This document shows, in pieces, positions 27,469 through 34,419 of a DNA stretch of 64,000 nt. The DNA comes from Euborellia annulipes. Its lineage: Eukaryota > Arthropoda > Insecta > Dermaptera > Anisolabididae. The notes under the pieces were generated by a model. That model was not told the origin of the DNA. It worked only from the letters and a program-made list of their open reading frames with translations, and searched no databases. The DNA lies in contig JAKCPI010024840.1 in assembly GCA_023213315.1 (NCBI GenBank), positions 62,001 to 126,000 on the forward strand. Reading direction: 5' to 3'. Numbering within the stretch: the stretch's first letter is position 1; each line of letters opens with the position of its first letter. The position numbers were made by a program, and so were the translations under genes.

Positions 27469-30400
27469 AAACTAACAAGATATAATATTTTTTATATTGT
27501 GGAATTAATAATAAAATATAAAAAAAATAAATATTTTTTTTTTCAGAACTTCAGGAGAAACTATATTTAATAAAATAATTGAGTAATTAATCAATCAATC
27601 GTCTGTAAAATTATCAGTCCGATTTAATTAGTCTCTATCTATGGGCATAAAAATCCCGAAAACCCCGACGGATTGGGTTTTTAAAAAAAACCCGGCTGTT
27701 TTCCAACCCTCGTTCAATGTCCAAGTTTGTAGGAAGCTTAAGGACCAGGAGGGCCGGATCTAGGGGGGGGGGGGGGTGCGGGGGGAGGGGGAAAAAAAAA
27801 AATAAAAAAAAAAAAAAGATGCCTGGCTTCTAAAATTAATATTTTTGCTATTACATCCAATATGTTAAATTCAAAATTAGTTTGAGTACCTAGAGACAAC
27901 GCTGACTATCGAACTTTTTTTTAAACTATCATACCACTTGACCATACACTTAAGATGGCCTGATCCAGGGTCAAACATAATAAATAAACAAATCATAAAT
28001 CGTATATCTAGCTGCTTTTTCTTAGACCCAATATCATAATTTGCTGTTGAGAAATGGAACTCTTAACCCGAGTTCTGGGAGCATCGGTCATGAGATCCCG
28101 TTATTCTCTAGTATTATGCAATTAAGTGGTAATAAAGGTTCAAATTTAAATTAAGAAAAAATTTCGCAAATATATAAATACTAACAGTGATCCCCTTCGT
28201 TGAATATCCATTTTTTTTCCTCTTTATGTACAGTGAGGGACAATATTAAGTCCCACCCATGCGTTTTCTACTTGTGATAATTTCTTTGATTTTATAAAAG
28301 AAAATGAAAATCTTTTTTGGAAATTTTCTAGGATTGAACCATGAAAGTTTCCATTAAAAAATATATAATATTTTTTTAAAAACCATGAAATAATCACAAG
28401 TAGAAAACGCATGGGTGGGAGTTAATATTGTTTCTCACTGTACCTCACAGGCAGAGAGATGAACAGACGGACAGGCATTAGTGAATTATGTATGAATTAT
28501 GTATATATATAAAGTAGAAGCTCAATTAGCGAGCAGCTCACATAAATTGAATCTGAAATGCTGATTGTTAATTTAATCTATAATTAACTTACTTTATGTT
28601 TAAATCAATAAATGTTTTGGGATGAACTCCCCACACTTTTTATATGGAAACATGGAATAAAGAGCAAAAGATACTAAATTTTAAGTGATAAGTAAAACAA
28701 GTTAGCCTGACTTACATAAGAGAACCGGGAGCAGAGTGCATATGTCTGTCTGCAATGCCAATTGCGCAATAAGACGAGCCCACCAACTCAGACGTTAATC
28801 GTAATTAACAAATTTCACATGCCGATAATCGATTTTTTTCCTGTCATGCTCTAATTATTACTTTAGTTAAAGACGATTCATCTGAGATAAGTTATTTCTT
28901 ATGCTAAACAAGTCTTCAAAAGAGATTTTAATTAAAAAAAAAAAAAAAAATTGAAATTTATTTGATAGAATGTTTAAAATAACTAGTCTTTAAGGCGTGA
29001 TTAAACCTAGTATTTGAAAAATTAATTTTATGAAAGTAATGTACATATGATTCAGATGTTCCTTTTATAAAGAGTATATAGATAAGATAAATAATTCATT
29101 CCAAGCAGCCAGACATATATGATTTATTAATTAATTTAATCGTACATGATAATGATTCTTAAAAGAAAAATGTTTGGTCTACCTTTTTACACTCTTATTG
29201 TTTAGTTTTTCTTCAATATTTATTATAAATATCATCAAATTTTATAGAAAATTTTGAAAATGTTTAAATTGGGAAAAATGAATTTTAAGCAAGGTGACCA
29301 GATTTTGAAGTTAGAAATTCGGGAGTATATATATATATTAAATAATTTTTTCATCATATTATTACTTTCTCTTACCCTATATTTTATTAATATTGTTATT
29401 GCTTAAGGGATGGTATCAAGGTCAATATATATATATATACTGTAAATTCATAAGGGGGTAGAAAAATGAGAGATGCAGTTTTAAAGTTTTGTCTTTATTT
29501 ATTTAATTCACATAGCTGACGTTTCGGTTACTTGTTAAAATAAAATCCACTAGTTATCTCTGAGTGACATATGGCTGCAATTTACTTTCTAATCCTAGAT
29601 AAGCTTAAGGATTTGTTTTGATTGAAAGTATTATGCTTTGATTTAATAAAAATATTTGCTTAGAAGAAAAATTGGAAAATCAGTCAGGTCTGACACAATC
29701 CAATATATCTCTATATACAGTATAGTAGTGTTTCAGCAAAAATCTCATGTAAAAAGGCATTGACTTCGTGACCTTGACACCTATAAATATTAATGTTTAA
29801 TAATAAATATTCCTACTAGTCATGAGGGCTCGTTCTTTCCCCTTCTAACGTTCATTTTCATTCTTCAGAAATAAGTTTATTCATGAATTTATTATAAAAC
29901 TATTTGACATCAATACCATGGGTATAAATATAATCGCTAAGGAGGGGCTTTAAGCCTTCAAACCCTACCCCTCCCCCCCCCCCCGCCCGGCTATGTGCCT
30001 TTCCTCTGTTTTATATTTGTTAATATATAGAAAAAGTATTATATTCATTTCAAAAATTCGATCTCGAGATTTTGAATGAAATACTCTGAATCTAAAAAAG
30101 TGGATCCCGCAAAATGGTTTGTCTGTTGCTTATAAAAATTCATATCCCTTTAAAGATAAAAAATAAATAAATTTGAATAACCAAGTCAGAAATAGCTTAA
30201 GTGAAGAGCTTATACATTAAAAAAGGATGCAAAGTGATTAAGCCCCATTAAGCAATTTTTGTTTTAGTTAAAATTTTATTTTCTGGGGTAGGGGTTAAAA
30301 CCCTAAACCCCTCTCTTGGTTGCGCCACTGTTGTTTAAAATCAAATGTCTTAAAAGGTTTTTTATTGTCAAGAAGGTTTTTTTTTGGAGAACGATTAATA

Positions 30401-33400
30401 GGTTCAGTTAAATGATAATGTGAAGAATTAAAATGACTCCTGAACTCTACGATATGATTAAATTGTCTAATATGTTTAACTAGATTAAACTGGAAACAAA
30501 TGGATGTCGAATAGGTTGTTTGCCCCTCATAAAAGACAATTTGATAAAGGATAAGAACTTCTCATATTAATAAATATCGACAATCTAATACTATATACGT
30601 ATACATTGAAGTTTGGATTTATTGATCGATGATTTTACCCTCAGCGCATCCCTACAGTTACTAGATCATATAAGAAGCGTGTTTTCACTCTCCAAGGGAG
30701 GCATAGTCCCAGCATCCCTATGCTGTTCAGATCAAGACTAACAGAACTAGTCAATCCCAATCTTCCTTTGTCCCCATGACCTGGTGATTGGAACAATCTC
30801 CCTGCGCCTATCTTCCCCAAACCTACAATCTTCAGACTTGCAAGTCTAATCTTAACAGGCAGTTGAGTTCCCCTTTTATGCTTCTCCTTTTTTTTAACTA
30901 TATTCTTTCTGGCTGCATGTGACCACTGGTCTTTATAGGACATTTGGACCTTATGCACCCATTACAAAAAATAAACTTATTGGAATTAACTTATTGGAAT
31001 AAAAAGATTAATTAGTAATAACTATAAGAAAAGTCGAGTTTTTGGAAATACATTATTAACAAAATATCTCAAAAACGAAAAGAACTGCGTGTTGAAATTT
31101 TATATGGTAAATGAGGTACAAATACAGATTTTTAGATTCGGAGACAAATTAAGAGAAGGACTGAGCTAAGCCAAGAAGGACCCCACTCTAAAAAGGAATA
31201 TTTTTCTATACAAAATGTAAAGATTAGAAAAGACATCCATAAAACAGTCATCAGAAAACGTCGACAAGAATAGAGTGTTTCATTTTTCACCTAATTGCAT
31301 CCAAGAAACCAAACCATATCACAAATATTTTATTAAAACCATCAAAAAATGAACAATTGAATATTACATTTATAAAAAAAAAAAAAAAAAAAAAAAAACA
31401 AAGAAGAAATATTATACGTCATATATATTAAAGAGGAAATATGATGAAATCTTTGCAATAATTTAACTATATATTAATTGAATTAAAAAGTGATTAATTC
31501 ATAAACAAGATAATAAATTGATGCAATCCTTCTATGACGTTTCATACTGGAGGTGTGTATCTTTGTGAGATAAATTCTCTAGACTGGCAAAGTTTGCTGA
31601 TAAAATAAAGCATAATATAACAAAATGAAATGTTGTTTGATTTAAGAAATAATCATATGGAAAATACAAGACGAGGGTCAGAATTTCGCAAAAGATAAGA
31701 AAAGAAAAAGATAATTATAATCAGACAACAAGTATATGGTAATAATTAATGATAAATAATTTGCATCTTTTGATTTGATAAAATTAAATTAAGAAATTAT
31801 CAGAAAATGATTAAGTTCTAATCAGCAAAGAGGTGCAAATAAAGTAGATAGCAAGCCTAGGAGTATACTACATATATAATGTTTTTCAATCATTAAATTT
31901 TAAATATATTACTTTAAAAATTTACTTTTGAATATACGGTTCTAAAATTTAAAAATATAATCAGGTGTGCAACTACAAATGCCATCACCTTCTGTCCTCC
32001 TTTTTCTGCGACATTATGACAATAATTTTTGGTTTTCAAAGGAAGATAATGTGCTTGAATGCCATCTTATTTATAGCAATTAATTTAAATAAATGAAAAG
32101 GTGGGTGATGGGGGATAAGATGCGGATTACGAAAGTTGCAGAAAAAGTCCTATTTGTATCAAAATTTTATTAATATTGATAGAGAGGCGGAGGGAGTGGC
32201 GAGTGTGATTTTCTCTCACTATATTGATAGTCTCTATCAATATAGTGAGAGAAAATCACACTCCCCACCCCCTCCGTCAGTAACAAGTCCCCTTCGTGAT
32301 GGCTTAAGTCAAACCAGGTCCTAAAATTAAATGCAATTAAGTTTTAATATTATTAATATAATAGAAGAATGATTTTACAATAATGTCCTTGAGACAATAA
32401 CAAAAAAACTAAGAAATTTTATATACATACAGTCTCTAGTCTAGTTGACCGATTTTACTAATCATTGACTCAAGATAAAAACCTAATCCTTTTCTTAATA
32501 TAAATTCCAGCAAGGCGGGACTCAAGTATGTAATTTGTTCCTTAAAAAAATTTTCATTTTAATTAAAGAGGATGATTCGAAGAAAAAGAATTTCAGAGTT
32601 AGTTGAATTATGACGTAAATTGAATGCATTTAATTTAGTGTGTATTTATTCAAATATTGAAATAAACTCGATTGTCAATTATTAATTTAATGTTATTTTG
32701 TTTGTATATATCCTACGTCAAGAGCCTCTATCCTCTGATCCGAAGAACGTTTTGAATGACCTGTCAAAGGTTATAGGACGCCAATAAAGAAAAAAAAAAT
32801 AGAACAAAAATTCCAGTCCGGGAAATAAACAAGTCAAGTAAACATAGCAATCTATTTTCTATTTTCACCTAAGTGAAAATAGTTGGTCGACTTCTGTCTG
32901 ATCTAATTCAAATTCATATTACTATGAAAAAATAATTATCCAATGAAGTGTCATTAATTAATTAGTCGATATAAGCAACAAAAGAATTGAAGCGAGGAGA
33001 CTTTAAAAAAAAAATTTCTCAATTGTCAGCCGTTTTTTAAACTAGGTCTGCTCTAACACCAGAAAAGTCAGAAAAGTTTTGTATAAAGAATTTTTAAAAA
33101 GTGACATCCACTAGAAAAACTTGTATGTTTATTTGGAATAATTTTTGAGATCTACAGTATATAGTTGTATAAGCATGGGCGTAACTAGAGAATTTGGGTG
33201 GGGGGAGGCATGGGACCAGCTATCCCCCGGTGGGCCTGGAAAGCCCCAAATTTTCTTAATTTTTCTTGGAGCAGGGAGCTTTCTGGGGGGAGGGGGAGGG
33301 GGGGGGGGGGGGGCAGCTCCCTAGTTACGCCCATGTGAATAAGATATTAATATTCAAAGAATACCTCGATACGGACTCGACAAATCATAGATATCTTTAA

Positions 33401-33809
33401 TAAATTTGTATGTTAATAAACGATGAAGAAATCATCTTAAAACATTTTTAAATTTCAAAAGACTATATGTGAATGTGTATGTGAACTATTTGAATGAATG
33501 CCAATTTGGTCAAGATGTCGATTCCACTATTATTTATTTCTTTAATAAACTCCGGACGATGAAATTTTAAAATAAATTAATGAGTGATATAAAATTTTGT
33601 TGAGTACCCTTGGTTTCCAGCAGGGGCGTATATAGAAATTTTAACGAGGGGGGGGGGGGGGCGAACTCATTTTACCATACCCCCCTCTCATACACAAAAT
33701 TATTTTTAAAATACCGGATATACCTCAGCCCAAGGGGCCCGGGCCACCCTCATAAAGGCACATTTTTATTAATTTTTTATTTTTTTTTTTTTATTTTTAT
33801 TAATTTTAT

Positions 33810-33843
<34 letters not shown>

Positions 33844-34235
33844 TTTTTTCCGTTTTGACCTGAGCCCTGAGGGCCAGATCCTCTCAGAGAGAAATTTTCT
33901 TTAAAATTTGAAAAATTTCGGGGAGGGGAGGGGGGGATTTATAAAAACATCTTTATATTAAGATTGTCAAAATTTATCAATAATAGGCAAAGAATTTTAT
34001 TAATTACCACATGGACGCTCTTAGGATCGGCGAGCCAGTTGTTATACATCTCCTCGACATAGACGGAAGAAGTACCACTGAGGAAGCTCTCTTGAGACGA
34101 AGATGAGTAAGATCTAAACGGTACCGAAAGAGCACCAGCTTGTCTGAAGAGAGGAGCCAAAGCTTGAGCTGTGAGCTGGCTGGCCAAAGGGCCCAGATGA
34201 TGGGCCCCTCTGATTATTGTCCGGACACGATGCAT
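2257..34235 (-). CDS. OGDH: 2-oxoglutarate dehydrogenase E1, mitochondrial (gene-level, 13+ exons)
   Basis: Thiamine-diphosphate E1 component of the mitochondrial 2-oxoglutarate dehydrogenase complex; it decarboxylates 2-oxoglutarate and passes the succinyl group to the E2 lipoyl domain in the TCA cycle. Exons joined with phase-consistent GT-AG sites give about 1029 residues, against 1023 for the human enzyme recalled from memory. Visible in order: an Arg-rich mitochondrial presequence; [50 protein letters not shown]; the ThDP motif HGDAAF...[68 protein letters not shown]. Introns are swollen by transposons. The 3' end is probably incomplete here, because the last exon seen ends at a strong donor in the same phase as the exon before it. 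Confidence 0.96.
2261..2383 (-). CDS. OGDH: OGDH 3' cassette exon (123 nt, symmetric) or alternative C-terminus
   Basis: Acceptor CTTACAG, then a Ser/Thr/Lys-rich reading frame ([39 protein letters not shown]). It ends at a strong donor AG|GTGAGA with phase 2 on both sides, so it can be included or skipped without shifting the frame. If the donor is not used, translation stops at TGA 2257-2259 after LIR. I saw no exon with the canonical YVGR end between base 1 and 2255, so it is probably beyond the window. Confidence 0.75.
2489..2643 (-). CDS. OGDH: OGDH exon 12
   Basis: 155 nt, phase 0 in and 2 out: [40 protein letters not shown], then [11 protein letters not shown]. Acceptor TTTTAG, donor AG|GTAAGC. 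The canonical continuation (a YVGR-type stretch in other animals) is not encoded immediately afterwards. Confidence 0.93.
2787..3934. mobile_element. hAT-type element, 1148 bp, exact 8-bp TSD
   Basis: Ends CAGGGATGGG/CCCATCCCTG, flanked by TATAGATA at 2779-2786 and 3935-3942. The interior has many short repeats of a TTTGTATCTCGTTAC/AATTGGTATC theme. No transposase frame. It carries a second hAT insertion at 3408-3722. Confidence 0.85.
3408..3722. mobile_element. Nested hAT-type MITE, 315 bp, exact 8-bp TSD
   Basis: Ends TAGAGCCCTGCACGGG/CCCGTGCAGGGCTCTA; GTTCCAGA duplicated at 3400-3407 and 3723-3730. The interior is rich in GCCCGCCCG motifs; fragments of the same family are at about 8090-8180 and 34570-34800. 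Its insertion into 2787-3934 dates it as younger. Confidence 0.88.
4560..4655 (+). repeat. tRNA-derived SINE-like copy (family A, copy 2)
   Basis: Near-copy of 30-115: CTGGCTAAGCGGATAAGCTG, then GGGTTCAAAACCC and the same GAAAATTTTCAA tail. Box A and box B are both recognisable. It sits in an OGDH downstream intron on the opposite strand to the gene. Confidence 0.55.
5073..5349. mobile_element. hAT-type MITE (same family as 1727-1984)
   Basis: CAAGGGCGGATCGAG...ATCCACCCTTG, flanked by AATATGTG and ACTATGTG (one mismatch). It runs in the opposite orientation to the 1727 copy, with long G runs at both ends. Confidence 0.8.
5506..5817 (-). CDS. OGDH: OGDH exon 11
   Basis: 104 codons: [40 protein letters not shown], a [20 protein letters not shown] stretch and ISRIEQ at the end. 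Acceptor TTTCAG, donor CAG|GTGATT. It is the C-terminal transketolase-like domain. Confidence 0.95.
6524..6646 (-). CDS. OGDH: OGDH exon 10
   Basis: 41 codons: [20 protein letters not shown] through [20 protein letters not shown] plus Ile. Acceptor TTTGCAG, donor ATT|GTAAGT. The GPEHSSAR motif is nearly invariant in E1o proteins. Confidence 0.95.
6740..6776. repeat. (TA)n microsatellite
   Basis: A run of TA dinucleotides in OGDH intron sequence. Other TA runs: about 7147-7172, 20065-20090, 22648-22680, 23203-23241, 37374-37401, 45712-45736, 47038-47057 and 48420-48466. Confidence 0.9.
7175..7510 (+). pseudogene. Possible decayed retroelement coding fragment
   Basis: Less AT-rich than its surroundings and open from about 7220 to 7429 ([20 protein letters not shown]..., [14 protein letters not shown]). 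The sequence continues across the hAT element into the hammerhead foldback at 8515-9020, so it may be the body of a Penelope-like copy. No reverse-transcriptase motif could be confirmed. Confidence 0.2.
7533..8501. mobile_element. hAT-type element, 969 bp, exact 8-bp TSD
   Basis: Ends CAGTGGCGTAACCAG/CTGGTTACGCCGCTG, flanked by GACATTAA at 7525-7532 and 8502-8509. Near the right end is a GCCGAAGGCGG/CTCGCCTAAGGCGAG/GGGGGCGGAGCCCC palindrome cluster. It holds a fragment of repeat R1 (7915-8090) and a piece of the 3408-3722 family (8090-8180), so it collected insertions. Confidence 0.88.
8617..8642 (-). ncRNA. Hammerhead ribozyme motif (minus)
   Basis: On minus: CTGAAGA, T, GG..CC stem, GAAACGTT. 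Stem I: GG/CC next to the core, then an internal loop, then CTTT/AAAG. ACGU replaces stem III. Confidence 0.65.
8893..8919 (+). ncRNA. Hammerhead ribozyme motif (plus)
   Basis: CTGAAGA (8893-8899) to GAAACGTT (8912-8919), in the opposite arm of the same foldback as 8617-8642. Stem II is the weak GACAGGGTTCC version. Confidence 0.6.
9126..9384. repeat. Foldback with tRNA-like insert (family B)
   Basis: Arms TTAATATTTATTAATTCAAA...GACAAAAGAT and complement (ends near 9384). On the minus strand the left half reads GTGTGGTCCAGTGGTAGAGC (box A) followed by GTGATTCGACACC (box B), a tRNA-like pair. Parallels the structure at 36922-37052. Confidence 0.6.
9500..10186 (-). CDS. OGDH: OGDH exon 9: transketolase-like pyrimidine domain
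   Basis: 229 codons, the longest exon. Contains [60 protein letters not shown], then [16 protein letters not shown] and LLPHGLEGM. The [11 protein letters not shown] and FGDFNNTAQ blocks are diagnostic of the family's transketolase-type pyrimidine-binding domain. Donor ATG|GTGAGT. Confidence 0.97.
10348..10897. mobile_element. MITE-like repeat with TCTATTCTCTAA ends
   Basis: Inverted ends (CTACTCTCTAAAAACAGACG near 10350 and TTGCTTAGAGAATAGACC near 10880). Inside, ATTCTCTAAA...TTTTAAC-type blocks recur (near 10434 and 10615), and GTTAAAA/TTTTAAC words are frequent. No coding capacity. Confidence 0.5.
11132..11284 (-). CDS. OGDH: OGDH exon 8
   Basis: 51 codons, phase 0 to 0: [20 protein letters not shown], then [20 protein letters not shown] and [10 protein letters not shown]. 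Acceptor TTTTTAG, donor AAG|GTATAT. Confidence 0.95.
11505..11750. repeat. Direct repeat of about 90 bp
   Basis: Two copies (about 11510-11600 and 11655-11745) share GTAGAAAGCATATT, CATTTCAGTTAAAAGTT, ATTTTTTACAAAAATG and CGATTTGGGGTA. Imperfect tandem duplication in an intron; function unknown. Confidence 0.65.
11815..11935. repeat. Short foldback (derivative of the 1065-1442 family)
   Basis: TTGAATGGCTGTAGATATTC and AATTGGAAACAGGAACGGG pair with CCCGTTCCTGTTTCCAATT at the right end; a CTGGCTGCTGTTCCTGG segment also matches the 1400-1420 part of the first copy. The ribozyme centre has been lost. Confidence 0.6.
12420..12728 (-). CDS. OGDH: OGDH exon 7: ThDP-binding motif
   Basis: 103 codons. 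[20 protein letters not shown], then [20 protein letters not shown]: the GD...NN pair is the classic thiamine-diphosphate and metal-binding motif, about 30 residues apart here. It continues [20 protein letters not shown]. Donor ATC|GTATGT. Confidence 0.96.
12887..12924 (+). repeat. Uninterrupted 38-nt G tract
   Basis: 38 consecutive G residues flanked by AT-rich DNA, in the OGDH intron between exons 6 and 7. It can form G-quadruplexes; on the transcribed strand the pre-mRNA carries poly-C. Runs of this length are unstable and error-prone in assembly, so the exact length is uncertain. Confidence 0.9.
13498..13677 (-). CDS. OGDH: OGDH exon 6
   Basis: 60 codons: [20 protein letters not shown] through [20 protein letters not shown] to GDGEGKK. 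Acceptor ATTTTTAG. The donor AAG|GTTCAC departs from consensus after GT but is the only join that keeps the conserved GKK-VMSI junction in frame. Confidence 0.94.
14018..14252 (-). CDS. OGDH: OGDH exon 5
   Basis: Codes [20 protein letters not shown], then [20 protein letters not shown] and the LEAADD end. The His-Arg-Gly motif is a signature of the 2-oxoglutarate E1 active-site region. Acceptor TTAACAG, donor GAT|GTAATT. Confidence 0.95.
14312..14820 (+). mobile_element. Decayed Tc1/mariner-type element
   Basis: TA-flanked ends CAGGGTGTCTCAAAAAA/TTTTTTGAGACACTCTG with long subterminal inverted repeats (about 130 bp). The interior has remnants of a transposase C-terminus: WGYLKDK in one frame (near 14540), and after a frameshift [20 protein letters not shown] and [12 protein letters not shown] (14598-14700). 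Deleted upstream of this, so non-autonomous. Confidence 0.75.
14822..15122. repeat. Foldback, decayed hammerhead family
   Basis: ACCAGCAATTATCGCTCC...GACGTCC...GGCAGATATTTCGAAG pairs with the complement ending near 15120. The family is the same as 39628-39862 (GGCAGATATTTCGATGCG), but CUGANGA is no longer recognisable. Confidence 0.6.
15690..16105 (+). repeat. Dispersed repeat R1, plus orientation
   Basis: Recognised by GAGAGAAAGTATT, AAAATTCGATGTCGAGATTT, GAGGTCCCCTGAGTCCAAAA, a GTCTGTCTGTCTGT run and GCTTTT-ACAAAATCGG, then the TTTACTGATGT end. Other copies: 24225-24830, 34800-35240, 37660-38130, 38348-38800, with fragments elsewhere. No coding capacity; origin unknown. Confidence 0.75.
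16210..16239 (-). ncRNA. Hammerhead-like motif (minus)
   Basis: CTGATGA with an extra GAT and a weak stem before GTCGAAAC. Mirror of 16439-16466; probably less active because of the insertion. Confidence 0.4.
16439..16466 (+). ncRNA. Hammerhead-like motif
   Basis: CTGATGA (16439-16445), T, GAC-TCTTGGTAG-GTC hairpin, GAAA (16462-16465). What follows is TTGT rather than CGTC, so the cleavage site is degenerate. Confidence 0.5.
17016..17271 (-). CDS. OGDH: OGDH exon 4
   Basis: 256 nt, phase 1 in and 2 out. Codes [19 protein letters not shown], then the [22 protein letters not shown] block and [20 protein letters not shown]. Acceptor TTTATACAG, donor ACTGG|GTAAAT. This is the conserved helical region that precedes the ThDP-binding core. 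Confidence 0.94.
17655..17885. repeat. Foldback of about 230 bp
   Basis: TACCATCTATTGCAAAAGTA, TTGAGAATAAAGCCCGGCAG and TTAGGCAGCCCAAAT pair with ATTTGGGATGCCTAACTTCC...AATAGATGGTAC on the right. No TSD clear because it abuts the next foldback. Confidence 0.7.
17886..18516. repeat. Foldback of about 630 bp
   Basis: The left arm (GGTCTTTTTCGA..., ATTAACCCGGCCCCTAAGGC, AGCCAAAGTTT, CATAACATATTCTTATAGGA) pairs with the complement through 18300-18510. The centre is near 18200 (GAATTCAATG...TTTTTGATCTCAAATAAC). Back-to-back with 17655-17885. Confidence 0.7.
18520..19370. other. AT-rich intron sequence, nothing supported
   Basis: Extremely AT-rich with short TA runs. No coding frame and no repeat with definable ends apart from an AATAAA on minus near 19213-19218. 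Confidence 0.5.
19379..19428 (-). CDS. Possible terminal exon nested in OGDH intron
   Basis: Follows a good acceptor (TTCTTCTAG) and reads [15 protein letters not shown] then TAA in the phase left by the segment at 19808-19870 (first codon completed as AAC). An AATAAA on the minus strand lies about 165 nt downstream (19213-19218). Together the two segments read like a protein C-terminus. If spliced from OGDH exon 3 they would give a truncated isoform lacking the catalytic domains; otherwise they belong to an unknown nested gene. Confidence 0.33.
19808..19870 (-). CDS. Possible cassette exon inside OGDH intron (63 nt, symmetric)
   Basis: A 63-nt open segment between acceptor TTAATTAG and donor AAA|GTATGT, phase 1 at both ends. 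It would therefore fit in frame between OGDH exon 3a or 3b and exon 4, adding 21 residues (core [20 protein letters not shown]). It also joins in frame to the stop-containing segment at 19379-19428. I recognise no family. It could be an optional OGDH exon or part of a nested same-strand gene. Confidence 0.35.
20474..20576 (-). CDS. OGDH: OGDH alternative exon 3a ([13 protein letters not shown] form)
   Basis: 103 nt, phase 0 in and phase 1 out. It codes [20 protein letters not shown] and then [14 protein letters not shown] before donor TCG|GTAAGA. The SADLDD stretch lines up with the DADLDSS stretch of vertebrate OGDH, which has been discussed as a calcium-responsive segment. The acceptor GCACAG has a poor pyrimidine tract, but a TGCTAAC branch-point-like word lies about 30 nt upstream. 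Confidence 0.9.
20800..20885 (-). repeat. Degenerate hammerhead-family fragment
   Basis: On minus: ATGAAGA, then GGTCG/CGACC stem, GAAA (20838-20871). The first core base is A instead of C, which should abolish cleavage. TCTATTGACTGAACCC...GGGTTCGAATGC flanks it. Confidence 0.45.
21234..21267 (-). ncRNA. Hammerhead ribozyme motif (minus)
   Basis: CTGATGA (complement of 21261-21267), T, perfect GGTTT/AAACC stem II, C, GAAACGTT. Stem I AGAA/TTCT. Among the best-formed cores in the window. Confidence 0.7.
21717..21750 (+). ncRNA. Hammerhead ribozyme motif (plus)
   Basis: CTGATGA (21717-21723), GG/CC stem with an extended T-rich/A-rich helix, GAAACG (21745-21750). Opposite arm of the same foldback; stem I AGAA/TTCT. 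Confidence 0.65.
22190..22375. mobile_element. Tc1-like MITE copy
   Basis: TAGTGAGCGCCACAATTAAG...TACCAGGTGTGGCGTTCACTGTA: inverted ends of the CAGTGA-GCGCCA family with TA at the borders, plus an inner TACTTAAGTATATGGTATATA palindrome. A diverged relative is at 59978-60180. Confidence 0.65.
22609..23269 (+). mobile_element. Inverted-repeat element with C2H2 zinc-finger coding remnant
   Basis: 29-bp inverted ends (CTAATTGATTGAAGGAATCA...GTCAC and complement) enclose TA microsatellites and about 500 bp of GC-richer DNA. That DNA reads, with stops, [31 protein letters not shown], then [20 protein letters not shown] and NKHKHDF: two C2H2-type fingers such as precede the reverse transcriptase in R2-like LINEs. 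The coding part is broken, and the element class is unproven. Confidence 0.55.
23953..24073 (-). CDS. OGDH: OGDH alternative exon 3b ([13 protein letters not shown] form)
   Basis: 121 nt, entering in phase 0 and leaving in phase 1, exactly like the other exon 3 copy. It codes [20 protein letters not shown] and a longer, more basic tail ([19 protein letters not shown]) up to donor TTGG|GTATGG. The acceptor is GTACAG preceded by a pyrimidine-rich CCCTCCTGTCC stretch. Using both copies would break the frame, since each carries one extra nucleotide; using either alone keeps it. In mammals this region of OGDH is also alternatively spliced. Confidence 0.88.
24225..24830 (-). repeat. Dispersed repeat R1, minus orientation
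   Basis: Reverse orientation of the R1 family. It contains TTTTGGACTCAAGGGACCTC, CACAGACAGACAGACC and AGTACTAGTACTTT, with a partial tandem duplication of its AATTGATTTATGAATTTTAA... part (24270-24500). Confidence 0.75.
25547..25882. mobile_element. MITE with TACGATAAATCGTA-rich ends
   Basis: Ends GGCCGGTTTATAAGCTACGA and GATTTATCGTAGCGTGTAAT are inverted. TTTACACGCTACGATAAATC occurs as internal duplicates at about 25629 and 25769, and a long palindrome near 25770-25870 pairs CGATTTATCG words. No coding capacity. Confidence 0.6.
25887..26072. mobile_element. hAT-type MITE, 186 bp, exact 8-bp TSD
   Basis: GTCTTAAC flanks both sides (25879-25886 and 26073-26080). The right end is the familiar ...TGCACAGCCCTA; the body is repeats of AATAATCGATTAT. 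It abuts the previous MITE, whose end it may have used as target. Confidence 0.8.
26452..26673 (-). CDS. OGDH: OGDH exon 2
   Basis: 74 codons, phase 0 at both ends. Begins [19 protein letters not shown] and ends [14 protein letters not shown] before donor CAG|GTATCG; acceptor TTTCCAG. It carries a Pro/Ala/Gly-rich linker between the N-terminal block and the first helical domain. It precedes the two alternative exon 3 copies. Confidence 0.93.
27300..27480. repeat. Low-complexity poly-T and poly-A block
   Basis: Long T tract followed by A-rich tracts (27318-27345, 27390-27470), flanked by GGGTTT/AAACCC-type words (27285-27325 and 27680-27692) that suggest a decayed foldback. Nothing coding. 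Confidence 0.6.
28228..28443. mobile_element. Tc1-like MITE with long inverted repeats
   Basis: TACAGTGAGGGACAATATTA...CTCACTGTA: nearly the whole 215 bp folds back (CCACCCATGCGTTTTCTACT pairs with its complement). TA at both borders suggests TA target duplication. Close copy at 61391-61592, half copies at 63335-63402 and 63720-64000. Confidence 0.8.
28445..29480. other. AT-rich intron sequence, nothing supported
   Basis: No repeat ends or coding exons recognised; a short, less AT-rich patch near 28720-28800 has no convincing splice sites. Confidence 0.4.
30640..30960 (+). mobile_element. Decayed LINE fragment (RT C-terminal end)
   Basis: Frames on plus read [42 protein letters not shown], resembling the non-LTR retrotransposon terminus pattern N-W-N-x-LP...F. 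The downstream ATGCTTCTCC...TGGCTGCATGTGACCACTGG...CATTTGGACCTTATGCACC recurs, inverted, at 49502-49660. Confidence 0.45.
32198..32264. repeat. Perfect hairpin of about 66 bp
   Basis: GTGTGATTTTCTCTCACTAT-ATTGATA-GTC-TCTATCAAT... is a perfect palindrome (centre near 32231), with GAGGCGGAGGGAGTGG and CCACCCCCTCCG extending it imperfectly to about 32170-32280. Could fold in the OGDH intron RNA. Confidence 0.75.
33174..33335. mobile_element. hAT-type MITE, 162 bp
   Basis: Ends CATGGGCGTAACTAG/CTAGTTACGCCCATG, flanked by TGTATAAG and TGAATAAG (one mismatch). GC- and G-rich interior. Related ends at 63409-63696. Confidence 0.8.
34008..34235 (-). CDS. OGDH: OGDH exon 1: presequence and E1 N-terminus
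   Basis: 76 codons from ATG at 34235 to donor GTG|GTAATT. The first about 45 residues are rich in Arg, Ser and Ala and lack acidic residues, as expected of a mitochondrial targeting peptide. Then comes the conserved [17 protein letters not shown] block, which in this family lies near the E2/E3-binding edge. The 5'UTR continues to 34274, where there is an acceptor. Confidence 0.93.
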
Positions 34236-34419
34236 TCTTGTAGTTGTAGTTACTTGAGGACGGGATCAGGTATTCTGCAAGTAGACATTAACGCATAAAT
34301 AAATAAAATTAAATTAGTATGATGGTTGTAAAGGGATTAAAATTTATATTAGAATAGTAATTAGAGAGTTATGAATCTTATTTGTTTTTACAAAAACATA
34401 ATCTGGGTATTTTTTAATT

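Noticed and set aside
28720..28800. Extra OGDH exon or alternative promoter
   Set aside because: Less AT-rich patch, but no open frame with splice sites matching OGDH phases.
29505..29545. Hammerhead motif (CTGACGTTTCGG)
   Set aside because: Only the GAAACGTCAG half is present on minus; no CUGANGA within range. A truncated copy at most.
30641..30958. 105-codon open frame on minus
   Set aside because: Antisense to a decayed LINE fragment recognisable on plus.
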